A stretch of DNA of 64,000 bases. Origin: Nocardioides sp. (GTDB lineage Bacteria; Actinomycetota; Actinomycetes; Propionibacteriales; Nocardioidaceae). The translations under genes were made by a program, and so were the position numbers. Each line of letters begins with the position of its first letter. Positions within the stretch are counted from its first letter, which is position 1. The notes beneath the pieces were generated by a model. The model was not told the origin of the DNA and ran no database searches. It saw only the letters and a program-made list of their open reading frames with translations. The DNA is taken from assembly GCF_030150155.1 (NCBI RefSeq), contig NZ_JASLGR010000047.1, positions 1 through 64,000 of the forward strand, written 5' to 3'. This document shows, piece by piece, positions 26,765 to 34,718 of the stretch.

Positions 26765-27544
26765 CTAGACGTCGGCGCCCAGCTCGTTGTCGACGGCCGC
26801 GGTGCCCTTGACCGCCAGGTCCTCCTCGTAGCCGACGTAGCGGATGCCGCCCTCGGTCGGACCGTCGTAGCCCATCACGCCCTTCTCCAGGACGATCACG
26901 CGGTCACACATCCGGGCGACCGAGGCGGCGGCGTGGCTGACGTAGACCAGGGTGACGCCGGAGTTGCGGATCTCCTCCATCTTGGCCAGGCACTTCTTCT
27001 TGAACGGCTTGTCCCCCACCGCCAGCACCTCGTCGGCAAGGAAGATGTCGCCGTCGACGTGCACCGCGACGGAGAAGCCCAGCCGGGAGTTCATCCCCGA
27101 GGAGTAGGTGCCGACCGGCGCGTCGATGAACTTGCCGATGTCGGCGAACTCGACGATCTGCTCCAGCTTGCGCTGGGTCTCCTTCTGGCTCATCCCCATG
27201 ATGGCGGCGTTGAGAAAGATGTTCTCCCGCCCCGACAGCTGCGGATGGAAGCCGGCACCGGTGGCGATCAGGCCGGCGATCCGGCCGCGGGTGAGCACCT
27301 CGCCCGAGTCGGGCCGCATGGTGCCGTTGATCAGCTTCAGCAGGGTCGACTTGCCCGAGCCGTTGAGCCCCATCAGGCCGACGGACTCGCCCTGCTCGAT
27401 CTCGAAGGAGACGTCGTTGACGGCGGTGAAGGTGTCGCTGATCTGCTGGCCGCGCAGCATCGCGACCGTCATCTGCTTGAAGGTCTTGTGGTAGCGCAGG
27501 GTGAAGTTCTTGGTCGCGTGATCGACCTTGATCGCTGTAGCCAT
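26765..27544 (-). CDS. wzt: ABC transporter ATP-binding protein, galactan/polysaccharide exporter
   Basis: A 259-aa ATPase with Walker A GLNGSGKSTLLK, the signature YSSGMNSRLGFSVAV, Walker B DIFLADEVLAVGD and the H-loop VSHAAASVARM. The signature is the SSGM variant typical of Wzt/TagH polysaccharide exporters. It has no C-terminal carbohydrate-binding domain, so export is probably not gated by a chain-end cap. Known mycobacterial counterpart: Rv3781, which exports lipid-linked galactan. It begins 1 nt inside the permease stop and is the last gene of the operon. Confidence 0.92.
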   Translation of the reverse strand: MATAIKVDHATKNFTLRYHKTFKQMTVAMLRGQQISDTFTAVNDVSFEIEQGESVGLMGLNGSGKSTLLKLINGTMRPDSGEVLTRGRIAGLIATGAGFHPQLSGRENIFLNAAIMGMSQKETQRKLEQIVEFADIGKFIDAPVGTYSSGMNSRLGFSVAVHVDGDIFLADEVLAVGDKPFKKKCLAKMEEIRNSGVTLVYVSHAAASVARMCDRVIVLEKGVMGYDGPTEGGIRYVGYEEDLAVKGTAAVDNELGADV

Positions 27545-28449
27545 CAGAGTCGCTCCGGGATCCGCTTCTCGAACTTGCTGAACACCAACTGCCCGATCAG
27601 CAGCAGCACCAGGCTGCTGCCCAACGCGATGAAGCCGCGCCCGATGAAGTGGTCCGGCATCATCGCCAGATGCTTGTTGCGCGCGTCATGGCCGGTGGTG
27701 GTCCAGAACGCGCGTTGCATGAAGAGCACCGCCATCGCGATCGGATCGGCGAGGTACAGGTTGACCAGCCAGTTCGGCAGGTGGGCCTGGACCATCTCGT
27801 AGGAGTAGACCATCGGCACGCCCCAACGGACGTAGTTGGTGATGATCCCGACGAAGCTGCCGAAGTCGCGGAAGAAGACGTTGGCCACGCTGAACAGCAG
27901 CGCGAGCGCGGTGCCGAGCACCATCGCCAAGGCGATCGCGAAGCCGAGGCCGACCACGGTCATCATGTCCGGGTGCCAGCCTGAGAAGAGGCAGACGATC
28001 ACCATGATTACGACCTGCGGGCCGACGTGCACCAGCGAGACCAGCATCGCCGCCACCGGGAACATCTCCCGTGGCAGCGCCATCTTCGTCATCAGCGGCT
28101 TGTTCCGCACGATCGAGCGTGTCCCGGCACCGAAGGTCTCGGTGAAGAAGTGCACGATGATCAGGCCCGCGAAGACGTGGATCGGGTAGTTCGGGATGTT
28201 CCCGTGGGCACCCATGATCTTGCCCATGATGAACCAGTAGATGAAGAACTGGCTGAGGGGGTTGATGTAGGACCAGATGAAGCCCAGCGCGGAGCCCTCG
28301 TAGCGGGCCGCGAGCTCGCGCTCGACCAGCAGCTTGAGCAGGTAACGCCGTCGGAAGACCTCCAACAGCCCCTGGGTGGCCGAGGGCGGCGTGAGCTCAC
28401 CTTCGACGACCCTCACCTGGCGGGGAACCGCCGGCGCAACGTCACTCAT
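27544..28449 (-). CDS. wzm: ABC-2 type permease, galactan/polysaccharide exporter
   Basis: A 301-aa permease with six predicted transmembrane segments. It includes GSALGFIWSYINPLSQFFIYWFIMG, the typical entry of Wzm/TagG permeases, and VFFRDFGSFVGIITNYVRWGVPMVY. With the adjacent ATPase it would flip lipid-linked polysaccharide across the membrane. Only 8 bp separate it from the GlfT2-like gene, tying export to galactan polymerisation (Rv3783-like). Confidence 0.92.
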   Translation of the reverse strand: MSDVAPAVPRQVRVVEGELTPPSATQGLLEVFRRRYLLKLLVERELAARYEGSALGFIWSYINPLSQFFIYWFIMGKIMGAHGNIPNYPIHVFAGLIIVHFFTETFGAGTRSIVRNKPLMTKMALPREMFPVAAMLVSLVHVGPQVVIMVIVCLFSGWHPDMMTVVGLGFAIALAMVLGTALALLFSVANVFFRDFGSFVGIITNYVRWGVPMVYSYEMVQAHLPNWLVNLYLADPIAMAVLFMQRAFWTTTGHDARNKHLAMMPDHFIGRGFIALGSSLVLLLIGQLVFSKFEKRIPERL

Positions 28450-28457
28450 GACCTGAT

Positions 28458-30506
28458 CTAGGCCTCTCCCCCGGTGCTGTGGCCGGCCGTGCCAGCCTCA
28501 CCGGACTCGTCGGTCTCGAGCCAGGGCCTGAACGTCTCCGTCCACGCCTCCGGCGACGTGATGTCCTTCAAGGCTGCACGGTACTGGGCGGCCAAGGCCG
28601 GCCACTCGCGGCGGTACCGCTCGTGGATCACCAGGGTGCGCTTGAGCAGGTCGCGGTAGCGCTCCGGGTCGCGCTTGTAGAGCGCCGCCGAGCTGCCGTC
28701 GTTCATCGACACGATCGCCGAGTCGAAGCCAGCGAGCTTGTACCACTTGGCGTCGATCGCGGGGATCTCCGCCTCGGGGAACTCCTCGGCCATCGCACGG
28801 GTCGGGCGGAACTGGCGCAGGGGCGCCATCACGGCCGCGATCAGCTGCTCGCGCCGACGCGGCACCGCCGAGATGGCGGCGTCCTTCTTGCGCGGTTTGG
28901 CCCGGCGCACCGGCGGGAGGTCCTCGCGGTCGGGGATCAGGCGGGCGTCGCTGAACTGCTTGCGGAAGGCGTTGACCTCACCCAGGCGGGTGGGCAGCAT
29001 CGCGTGCAGGTGCTCGGGCCCGGCCAGCACGTCCTCCATCGCCTGAAGCCGCAGCTCCGCGGTGGAGTACTGCATCGCGACCAGGTGGGCGATCTGGTTG
29101 TTGCGGCTCTCGCGCAGCACCCGTCCGCCCTTGGGGAAGACCGAGTGCAGCAGCGCCGCGATCAACCGGTTGCGGTGGTGGAAGTAGGCCTGCCAGTCCA
29201 GGGCGTCGTTCTTGTCCGACCACGGCACGTGCCAGACCGCGGTGCCCGGCAGGGTCACCGTCGGGAAGCCGGCCTCCTTGGCCCGCAGGCCGTACTCGGA
29301 GTCGTCCCACTTGATGAAGAGCGGCAGCGACAGGCCGATCTCCTTCATCACGCTCAGCGGGATCATGCAGGAGAACCAGCCGTTGAAGTCGACGTCCCAA
29401 CGCTTGTGCAGCCAGCGCGCCGACCGGATGTTGCGGGTGGAGAAGTCCCAGGCGCCGTAGGCGTCACCGGGGGTCAGCCACCAGAACCGCCAGGGCTGGA
29501 CGATCTCACCGAAGCTGTGCAGGCGCGAGCGTGAATAGATGTTGAACATCATCCCGCCCACGATGGTGGGGCGCCGGGCCAGGTCGCCGAAGATCACCTG
29601 GCGGATGACGGCCTCGGGCTCGCACACGACGTCGTCGTCCATCAGCAGGACGTTGGTCGCGGTGCCCTTGTTCAGGGACTCCAGCTGGCCGCGGGCGTAG
29701 CCGCCCGAGCCGCCCAGGTTGCCCTGCTCGATCATCCGGAGCTTGTCGCCCAGCGCCTCGACGGCGGCGGGGAACTCCGGGCTGTCCTTGACCAGCTTGG
29801 TGCCCTGCTCCATCACGAAGACGGTGTCGAGGTACGGCGCCAGGTCGGCGTCACCGAGCTGCTGGAGCAGCTTGGCGCAGAACTCGGGGCGGTTCATCGT
29901 GGTGATCGCGAGGTCGGTGGTGCCGTGCTCGGCACGCTCGGCCGGGACCTCGGCGGTCCACTGCGCCGACACCACGGCCGGCTCCTCGCCCGCGACGACG
30001 TCGTACCAGTACCAGCCGCCGTCGACGAACGGACCGAGCGAGAGGTCGAAGGTGTAGGTGTTCTCCCCCGCCTCGGAGACGATCGCCTCGACGCGCTGGC
30101 TGTTGCCGTTGGCCAGGGACTTGTAGACGATGACGTGCGCGTCCGCGCCGGCGACGGTGACCGCCAGGGTGACCTCCTCGACGATCGTCCACCGACGCCA
30201 GTACGACGCCGCCAGCGCGTTGAAGAAGGAGCCGAACGAGACGGTCTGGCCCGACAGCACCTTGAAGTGGGTGCGGTCCACGACCTGCTCGGGCTGGACC
30301 CGGCGACCGGTGCCCGAGCCCTGCCGGATCTGCGCGTTGTGCACGGCGCGGGCGGCGGGGTCGCCGCCGACGACGTACTTGTCCTCATCGAGGTTGGCGT
30401 CCTCGAGGTCGACGTAGAGCGCCATCACGTCCATGTCGCGGTCCAGCGGCATGATCTGGCGCTGGAGCAGGCGGGTCGCGGTCTGGGTGGTGCTGAGGGA
30501 AGTCAC
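28458..30506 (-). CDS. glfT2: Galactofuranosyltransferase GlfT2-like
   Basis: A 682-aa processive GT2 enzyme. An N-terminal beta-sandwich (about 1-200) is followed by the catalytic domain with TTMNRPEFCAKLL, GNLGGSGGYARG, LLMDDDVVCEPEA (DDD metal motif), IKWDDSEYGLRAK (catalytic base region) and the metal-binding His in AVWHVPWSDK. A helical C-terminal part follows. In mycobacteria GlfT2 polymerises alternating beta-1,5/1,6 galactofuranose from UDP-Galf. The GTG at 30506 has GGGAGG 9 nt upstream and overlaps the glf stop (GTGA). Donor synthesis, polymerisation and export genes are contiguous. Confidence 0.93.
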   Translation of the reverse strand: MTSLSTTQTATRLLQRQIMPLDRDMDVMALYVDLEDANLDEDKYVVGGDPAARAVHNAQIRQGSGTGRRVQPEQVVDRTHFKVLSGQTVSFGSFFNALAASYWRRWTIVEEVTLAVTVAGADAHVIVYKSLANGNSQRVEAIVSEAGENTYTFDLSLGPFVDGGWYWYDVVAGEEPAVVSAQWTAEVPAERAEHGTTDLAITTMNRPEFCAKLLQQLGDADLAPYLDTVFVMEQGTKLVKDSPEFPAAVEALGDKLRMIEQGNLGGSGGYARGQLESLNKGTATNVLLMDDDVVCEPEAVIRQVIFGDLARRPTIVGGMMFNIYSRSRLHSFGEIVQPWRFWWLTPGDAYGAWDFSTRNIRSARWLHKRWDVDFNGWFSCMIPLSVMKEIGLSLPLFIKWDDSEYGLRAKEAGFPTVTLPGTAVWHVPWSDKNDALDWQAYFHHRNRLIAALLHSVFPKGGRVLRESRNNQIAHLVAMQYSTAELRLQAMEDVLAGPEHLHAMLPTRLGEVNAFRKQFSDARLIPDREDLPPVRRAKPRKKDAAISAVPRRREQLIAAVMAPLRQFRPTRAMAEEFPEAEIPAIDAKWYKLAGFDSAIVSMNDGSSAALYKRDPERYRDLLKRTLVIHERYRREWPALAAQYRAALKDITSPEAWTETFRPWLETDESGEAGTAGHSTGGEA

Positions 30507-31711
30507 TCTGCGATTCCTCCCGACGCGAAGGTCGCGCCGTCGGTGAAGTGGGGCTTGATCTTGTTATCGAACATCGACAGGGCCGAGCCGATCGCCATGT
30601 GCATGTCGAGGTACTGGTAGGTGCCCAGGCGGCCGCCGAAGAGGACCATCGGCTCCTTCTTGGCGAGGTCGCGGTACTTCAGCAGCTTCTCGCGGTCCTC
30701 GGCGGTGTTGATCGGGTAGTACGGCTCGTCGCCCTCCTCGGCGAAGCGGCTGTACTCGTGCACCACGATCGTCTTGCCCGGGGTGTAGGTGCGCTCGGGG
30801 TGGAGGTGCTTGAACTCCAGCACCCGGGTGAAGGGCAGCTCGGCGTCGTTGGCGTTGACCACGCCGGTGCCCTGGAAGTCGTCGACGTCGAGCGTCTCGG
30901 CCTTGAGGTCGATGGTGCGCCACGACAGCCGGCCCTCGGCGTTCTCGAAGTACTCGTCGACCGGGCCGGTGTAGACGACGGGGACCTTGCCCTTGTACTC
31001 GTCGGCGACGGCGAGGAAGTCGACGCCGAGGCGGACCTCGATGTTCTCGTGCTCGGCCATCTTGTTCAGCCAGGCGGTGTAGCCGTCGACCGGCAGACCC
31101 TCGAAGGTGTCGTTGAAGTAGCGGTTGTCGAACGTGTACCGGACCGGCAGGCGCGTGATGATGTCGGCGCTCAGCTCGGTCGGGTCGGTCTGCCACTGCT
31201 TGGCGGTGTAGCCCTTGACGAACGCCTCGTAGAGCGGGCGGCCGATCAGGCTGATCGCCTTCTCCTCGAGGTTCTTCGCGTCGGCGGTCGCGATCTCGCT
31301 GGCCTGCTCGGCGATCAGGGCGCGCGCCTCGTCGGGGGTGTGGGACTTACCGAAGAACTGGTTGATCAGCCCCAGGTTCATCGGGAACGAGTAGACCTGG
31401 CCCTGGTACTTGGCGAAGACCCGGTGCTGGTAATTCGTGAACGCGGTGAACCGGTTGACGTACTCCCAGACCCGCTTGTTCGAGGTGTGGAACAGGTGGG
31501 TGCCGTACTTGTGCACCTCGATGCCGGTCTCGGCGTCGAACTCGGAGTAGGCGTTGCCACCGATGTGGTCACGCCGCTCCAGGACGAGCACCTTCAGACC
31601 GAGCTCGTTGGCGGCTCGCTCGGCGATGGTGAGGCCGAAGAATCCCGAGCCCACGACGACGAGGTCGGGCTGGCTCTGAGGGGCAGATGGAGCGGCAGGT
31701 ACGGTCGACAC
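30503..31711 (-). CDS. glf: UDP-galactopyranose mutase
   Basis: A 402-aa FAD enzyme converting UDP-galactopyranose to UDP-galactofuranose. The dinucleotide fold reads LVVVGSGFFGLTIAERAANE, with ERRDHIGGNAYSE. The substrate region has HKYGTHLFHTSN, and the flavin-site end reads GGRLGTYQYLDMHMAIG. It supplies the donor for the downstream GlfT2. GTG start with TAGACT 8 nt upstream and no Shine-Dalgarno; leaderless. It diverges from the PAP2 gene and heads the glf-glfT2-wzm-wzt operon. Confidence 0.96.
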   Translation of the reverse strand: MSTVPAAPSAPQSQPDLVVVGSGFFGLTIAERAANELGLKVLVLERRDHIGGNAYSEFDAETGIEVHKYGTHLFHTSNKRVWEYVNRFTAFTNYQHRVFAKYQGQVYSFPMNLGLINQFFGKSHTPDEARALIAEQASEIATADAKNLEEKAISLIGRPLYEAFVKGYTAKQWQTDPTELSADIITRLPVRYTFDNRYFNDTFEGLPVDGYTAWLNKMAEHENIEVRLGVDFLAVADEYKGKVPVVYTGPVDEYFENAEGRLSWRTIDLKAETLDVDDFQGTGVVNANDAELPFTRVLEFKHLHPERTYTPGKTIVVHEYSRFAEEGDEPYYPINTAEDREKLLKYRDLAKKEPMVLFGGRLGTYQYLDMHMAIGSALSMFDNKIKPHFTDGATFASGGIAE

Positions 31712-31781
31712 AATCGGTCAGTCTACGAAAGGCCGGACCAGGGTCCGCATTGCCGCGCGGGGCAGGATTATTCTGTCCGCG

Positions 31782-32864
31782 ATGAACATCACAAGCGTGC
31801 TGCGCCGGACTGCAGGGCAATGGGGATTGGCGTGGGCGTGCAGCCTGGCACTGGTCGTCATCATGCTCGTGATGTCCGCGACGACCGGCATCTCCCTCAA
31901 AGACCCTGACAACGTCATGCCCGGGTACATCCGCTTCCCCCTGATCGTGGTCGGTGTGCTCGCCGTCGACGTGGTGCCGCGGATCGTCTACCGGATCGCC
32001 AAGGGCGGCCTGGGCCTGGCGGGTGCGTTCCGTAGCGTGATGAAGGAGCGCTGGCCCGCCTCGCACTGGTGGTTCGCCGCCAACGGCGTCGTCTCCTGGT
32101 ACGTCTGCTACGCGGCGTTCCGCAACGTGAAGTCGATGGCGCCGATCGCGAACACCAGCGAGTGGGACGACCGGCTGGCCTCCTTCGACCGCTGGCTGCT
32201 CTTCGGCCACGACCCGGCCCAGCTGCTGCACGACCTGCTCGGCACCGGCTGGGCGGCGCACCTGCTCTCGGGCGTCTACTTCCTGTGGATCGCGATGGTC
32301 CCGGTCTCGATCGCGATCGCTCTCGTGTGGACCCGCTTCACCAGCGCCGGCGCCTGGTTCGTCACCGCGATCAGCGTCGACTGGCTGCTCGGTGCGGTGC
32401 TCTACTACGTGATCCCCACCGTCGGGCCGATCTACTCCGACCCGCAGACCTTCGCCGGCCTGCCGCACACCTACGTCACCGATCTGGCCTCCTCGATGTG
32501 GGAGGACCGGGTCGAGGTGCTGGCCGCACCGACGACCCACAACGGCCTGCAGACGATCGCGGCGTTCCCGTCGCTGCACGTCGGCATCATGGTGACGATC
32601 ACGATCATCGTGGTGCTGATGCGGCTGCACAAGGTGATCCGCTGGGCGGCCTACCTGATGCTCGTGCTGACCATCCTGGCGACGGTCTACCTGGGCTGGC
32701 ACTTCCTCGCCGACGTCTTCGCCGGTGCGCTGCTGGGCGCCTTCGCGGTCTGGATCTCCGCGATGGCGACGGGCAACCGGAAGGGCTGGAAGCCCTACCT
32801 CACGCCGCGGGAAGCGACCGGGACGGACGAGAACGCATCCCCCGTGCTGACCACACAGCCCTGA
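31782..32864 (+). CDS. PAP2-superfamily membrane phosphatase
   Basis: A 360-aa multi-pass protein of the PAP2/AUR1-like group. Catalytic motifs are AAFPSLHVGIMV (motif 2 with the acid His) and YLGWHFLADVFAGALLGA (motif 3 with the nucleophile His). Six or more helices are predicted. It probably dephosphorylates an isoprenoid lipid: either recycling of the undecaprenyl/decaprenyl carrier or a DPPR-phosphatase-like step as suggested for Rv3807c near glfT2. The substrate is not determined by sequence. ATG with TATTCT 7 nt upstream (leaderless). Its 3' end overlaps the convergent GT2 gene by 65 bp. Confidence 0.85.
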   Translation: MNITSVLRRTAGQWGLAWACSLALVVIMLVMSATTGISLKDPDNVMPGYIRFPLIVVGVLAVDVVPRIVYRIAKGGLGLAGAFRSVMKERWPASHWWFAANGVVSWYVCYAAFRNVKSMAPIANTSEWDDRLASFDRWLLFGHDPAQLLHDLLGTGWAAHLLSGVYFLWIAMVPVSIAIALVWTRFTSAGAWFVTAISVDWLLGAVLYYVIPTVGPIYSDPQTFAGLPHTYVTDLASSMWEDRVEVLAAPTTHNGLQTIAAFPSLHVGIMVTITIIVVLMRLHKVIRWAAYLMLVLTILATVYLGWHFLADVFAGALLGAFAVWISAMATGNRKGWKPYLTPREATGTDENASPVLTTQP

Positions 32865-33732
32865 GCACGTTCCGGGCCTCGCCCGGGCGACCCTTGGCCA
32901 GCGCGACCAGCGCGACCGCCACGGTGATCGCCCAGGGCTTGGCCCGGACGAGCACGTTGGTGCCGTAGCGGAAGTGCACCACGAAGAGGTTGCGGTACAT
33001 GTAGAACCCCTTCCAGCCGGCCAGGTCGTGCTGCTGGGAGAAGTCGATCTGTCGGATCAGGCGCGCGTCGCGCAGCCCCCAGATCGTGCGGCCCGTCGCC
33101 CTCGCCCGCAGCGCGTAGTCGACGTCGTCGTAGAAGATGAAGAAGCCGGCGTCGGGCAGACCGATCTCGGCGACCACCGAGCGGCGGACCATGAAGCCCT
33201 CGAAGGCGACGTTCTCCAGAGCGACCCGCTCCGGCATGGAGGCGCGGTCGGGGTACGTCGAGACCACGCTGGCCGTCTTGGGCTTGATCGCCAGCGGGTT
33301 GGTCAGGTCGAACCGGAGAGCGGCGTACTCGGCGAGATCACCGCGAGTGCCCTCCCGCACCGCCATCAGGCAGTCCTCGTCGGCGGCGAGCAGCACCGTG
33401 AGGCAGTCCGGGGCCGGGACGACGTCGTCGTCCATCAGCCAGATCCGGTCGTAGCCGCCCCGCCAGGCCTCCTCCATGCCGCGCCGGAAGCCACCGGCAC
33501 CGCCGAGGTTGTCCGGGCTGGTGATCACCTGGAGGCCGGCCAGGGTGCTCGCTGCGAGCACCTCGGCGGTGTGGTCGCTGCTGGCGTTGTTCACCACGAT
33601 CACCGCGTCCGCCGGTCGCTCCAGGCGGCCCAGGCCGAGCAGCATCTGCTCCAGCAGATCGGCGCGGTTGTAGGTCACCACCACGATCGCGACCGTCTCG
33701 GCGGCCGGCGTGGGGTGCGGGGCGTCGGTCAT
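32800..33732 (-). CDS. GT2 family glycosyltransferase
   Basis: A 310-aa enzyme with IVVVTYNRADLLEQML, VVNNASSDHTAEVL, GGAGGFRRGMEEAW, the DDD motif in IWLMDDDVVPAPD, and FIFYDDVDYALRARA. It belongs with GlfT1-type rhamnosyl/galactofuranosyl transferases that begin galactan on a lipid-linked acceptor. The C-terminal 50 residues are hydrophobic then Arg-rich. A much longer open frame continues upstream but is the antisense-frame shadow of the next gene; the ATG at 33732 overlaps that gene's stop by 4 nt. Confidence 0.85.
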   Translation of the reverse strand: MTDAPHPTPAAETVAIVVVTYNRADLLEQMLLGLGRLERPADAVIVVNNASSDHTAEVLAASTLAGLQVITSPDNLGGAGGFRRGMEEAWRGGYDRIWLMDDDVVPAPDCLTVLLAADEDCLMAVREGTRGDLAEYAALRFDLTNPLAIKPKTASVVSTYPDRASMPERVALENVAFEGFMVRRSVVAEIGLPDAGFFIFYDDVDYALRARATGRTIWGLRDARLIRQIDFSQQHDLAGWKGFYMYRNLFVVHFRYGTNVLVRAKPWAITVAVALVALAKGRPGEARNVLRAVWSARGMRSRPSRSLPAA

Positions 33733-34673
33733 CGGAGGAACCTCTCGTGGCCGGTGAAGTCGCCGCACAGGGCGGCCCGCCAGGCCTGGATGCTGAGCCA
33801 GATCCGCTTCGGTGCGCGCCTGGTGAAGGTGTAGAACCACAGCGTCTTGGCGATGAACGCCGCCGCGTGCGGCACACCGCGGTACTCGCGCAGGTTGAGC
33901 AGGTTGTTGCGCGCCATGCAGTAGTGCTTGAGGTCGCTGGGTGAGTGGTTGTACGTCGTCGCCCCGAACATCATCGGGGTGCCGAGCTCCCCCACCGACG
34001 GGTGGTGGAACCGCGCCGCGGCGACGGTGGCGATCCGGGCGCCCGAGGCCTCGGCCCGGAGCCGGTACTCGTGGTCGTCGCCCCAGATGAAGAACTCCGC
34101 CCGCGGTACGCCGATCCGCTGCACCAGTCCGCGGGTGACCAGGACCCCGTTGAACGGGATCACGATCTCCTCCAGCACGCCCCGCACCGCCGCGGCCTCG
34201 ACCGCGGCGACGTCGTGGGCGACCCGGGTGCCGCCGGGCAGCCGGATCGGGAAGACCAGACGCTGCGGGTCGGCCTCGTCGACCACGATCGGGCCCCAGA
34301 ACTCCAGGTCGGGGTGGGTGTCGCCGTAGGCCAGCAGGGTGGGCAGGCAGTCGGGGGCGGGGACGCCGTCGTCGTCCATCAGCCAGACCAGGTCGGCGCC
34401 GCGCTCCATCGCCCAGCTCAGACCGGTCGCGAAGCCGCCGGCACCGCCGGTGTTGGTCTCCAGGGTGCGCGCGATCACCGGCACCGACGGGTGGTCGTCC
34501 TCGGTGCCGTCCAGCGCCGCGAGCCACTCGCCCGTGCCGTCGGTGGAGGCGTTGTCGACGACCAGGATCTCGTCGACCTCGACCTGGGTGTCGAGCCGCT
34601 CCAGGAGGCGTTGCAGCAGGGCCAGCCGGTTGAAGGTGACCACGACGGCTACCAGTCGTCGGGACTCACTCAC
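33729..34673 (-). CDS. GT2 glycosyltransferase, GlfT1-like
   Basis: A 314-aa enzyme with VAVVVTFNRLALLQRLL, VVDNASTDGTGEWL, NTGGAGGFATGL, the DDD motif in VWLMDDDGVPAPD, and FFIWGDDHEYRLRA, close to GlfT1 architecture. GlfT1 adds the first galactofuranoses to rhamnosyl-GlcNAc lipid; which of the two neighbouring GT2 enzymes does this here is open. GTG start with TAGGAT 8 nt upstream, leaderless. It forms a two-gene transcript with the GT2 gene downstream. Confidence 0.85.
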   Translation of the reverse strand: MSESRRLVAVVVTFNRLALLQRLLERLDTQVEVDEILVVDNASTDGTGEWLAALDGTEDDHPSVPVIARTLETNTGGAGGFATGLSWAMERGADLVWLMDDDGVPAPDCLPTLLAYGDTHPDLEFWGPIVVDEADPQRLVFPIRLPGGTRVAHDVAAVEAAAVRGVLEEIVIPFNGVLVTRGLVQRIGVPRAEFFIWGDDHEYRLRAEASGARIATVAAARFHHPSVGELGTPMMFGATTYNHSPSDLKHYCMARNNLLNLREYRGVPHAAAFIAKTLWFYTFTRRAPKRIWLSIQAWRAALCGDFTGHERFLR

Positions 34674-34718
34674 GAGGCACCATCCTAGCGTCGCTGGGGC
34701 CGGAGCCCGCCTGGACGC

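Noticed and set aside
32800..34527. A 575-residue reading of the GT2 gene starting upstream
   Set aside because: The first 265 residues are Arg/Pro/Gly-rich out-of-frame sequence of the neighbouring GT2 gene; the ATG at 33732 with 4-nt overlap gives a normal enzyme.
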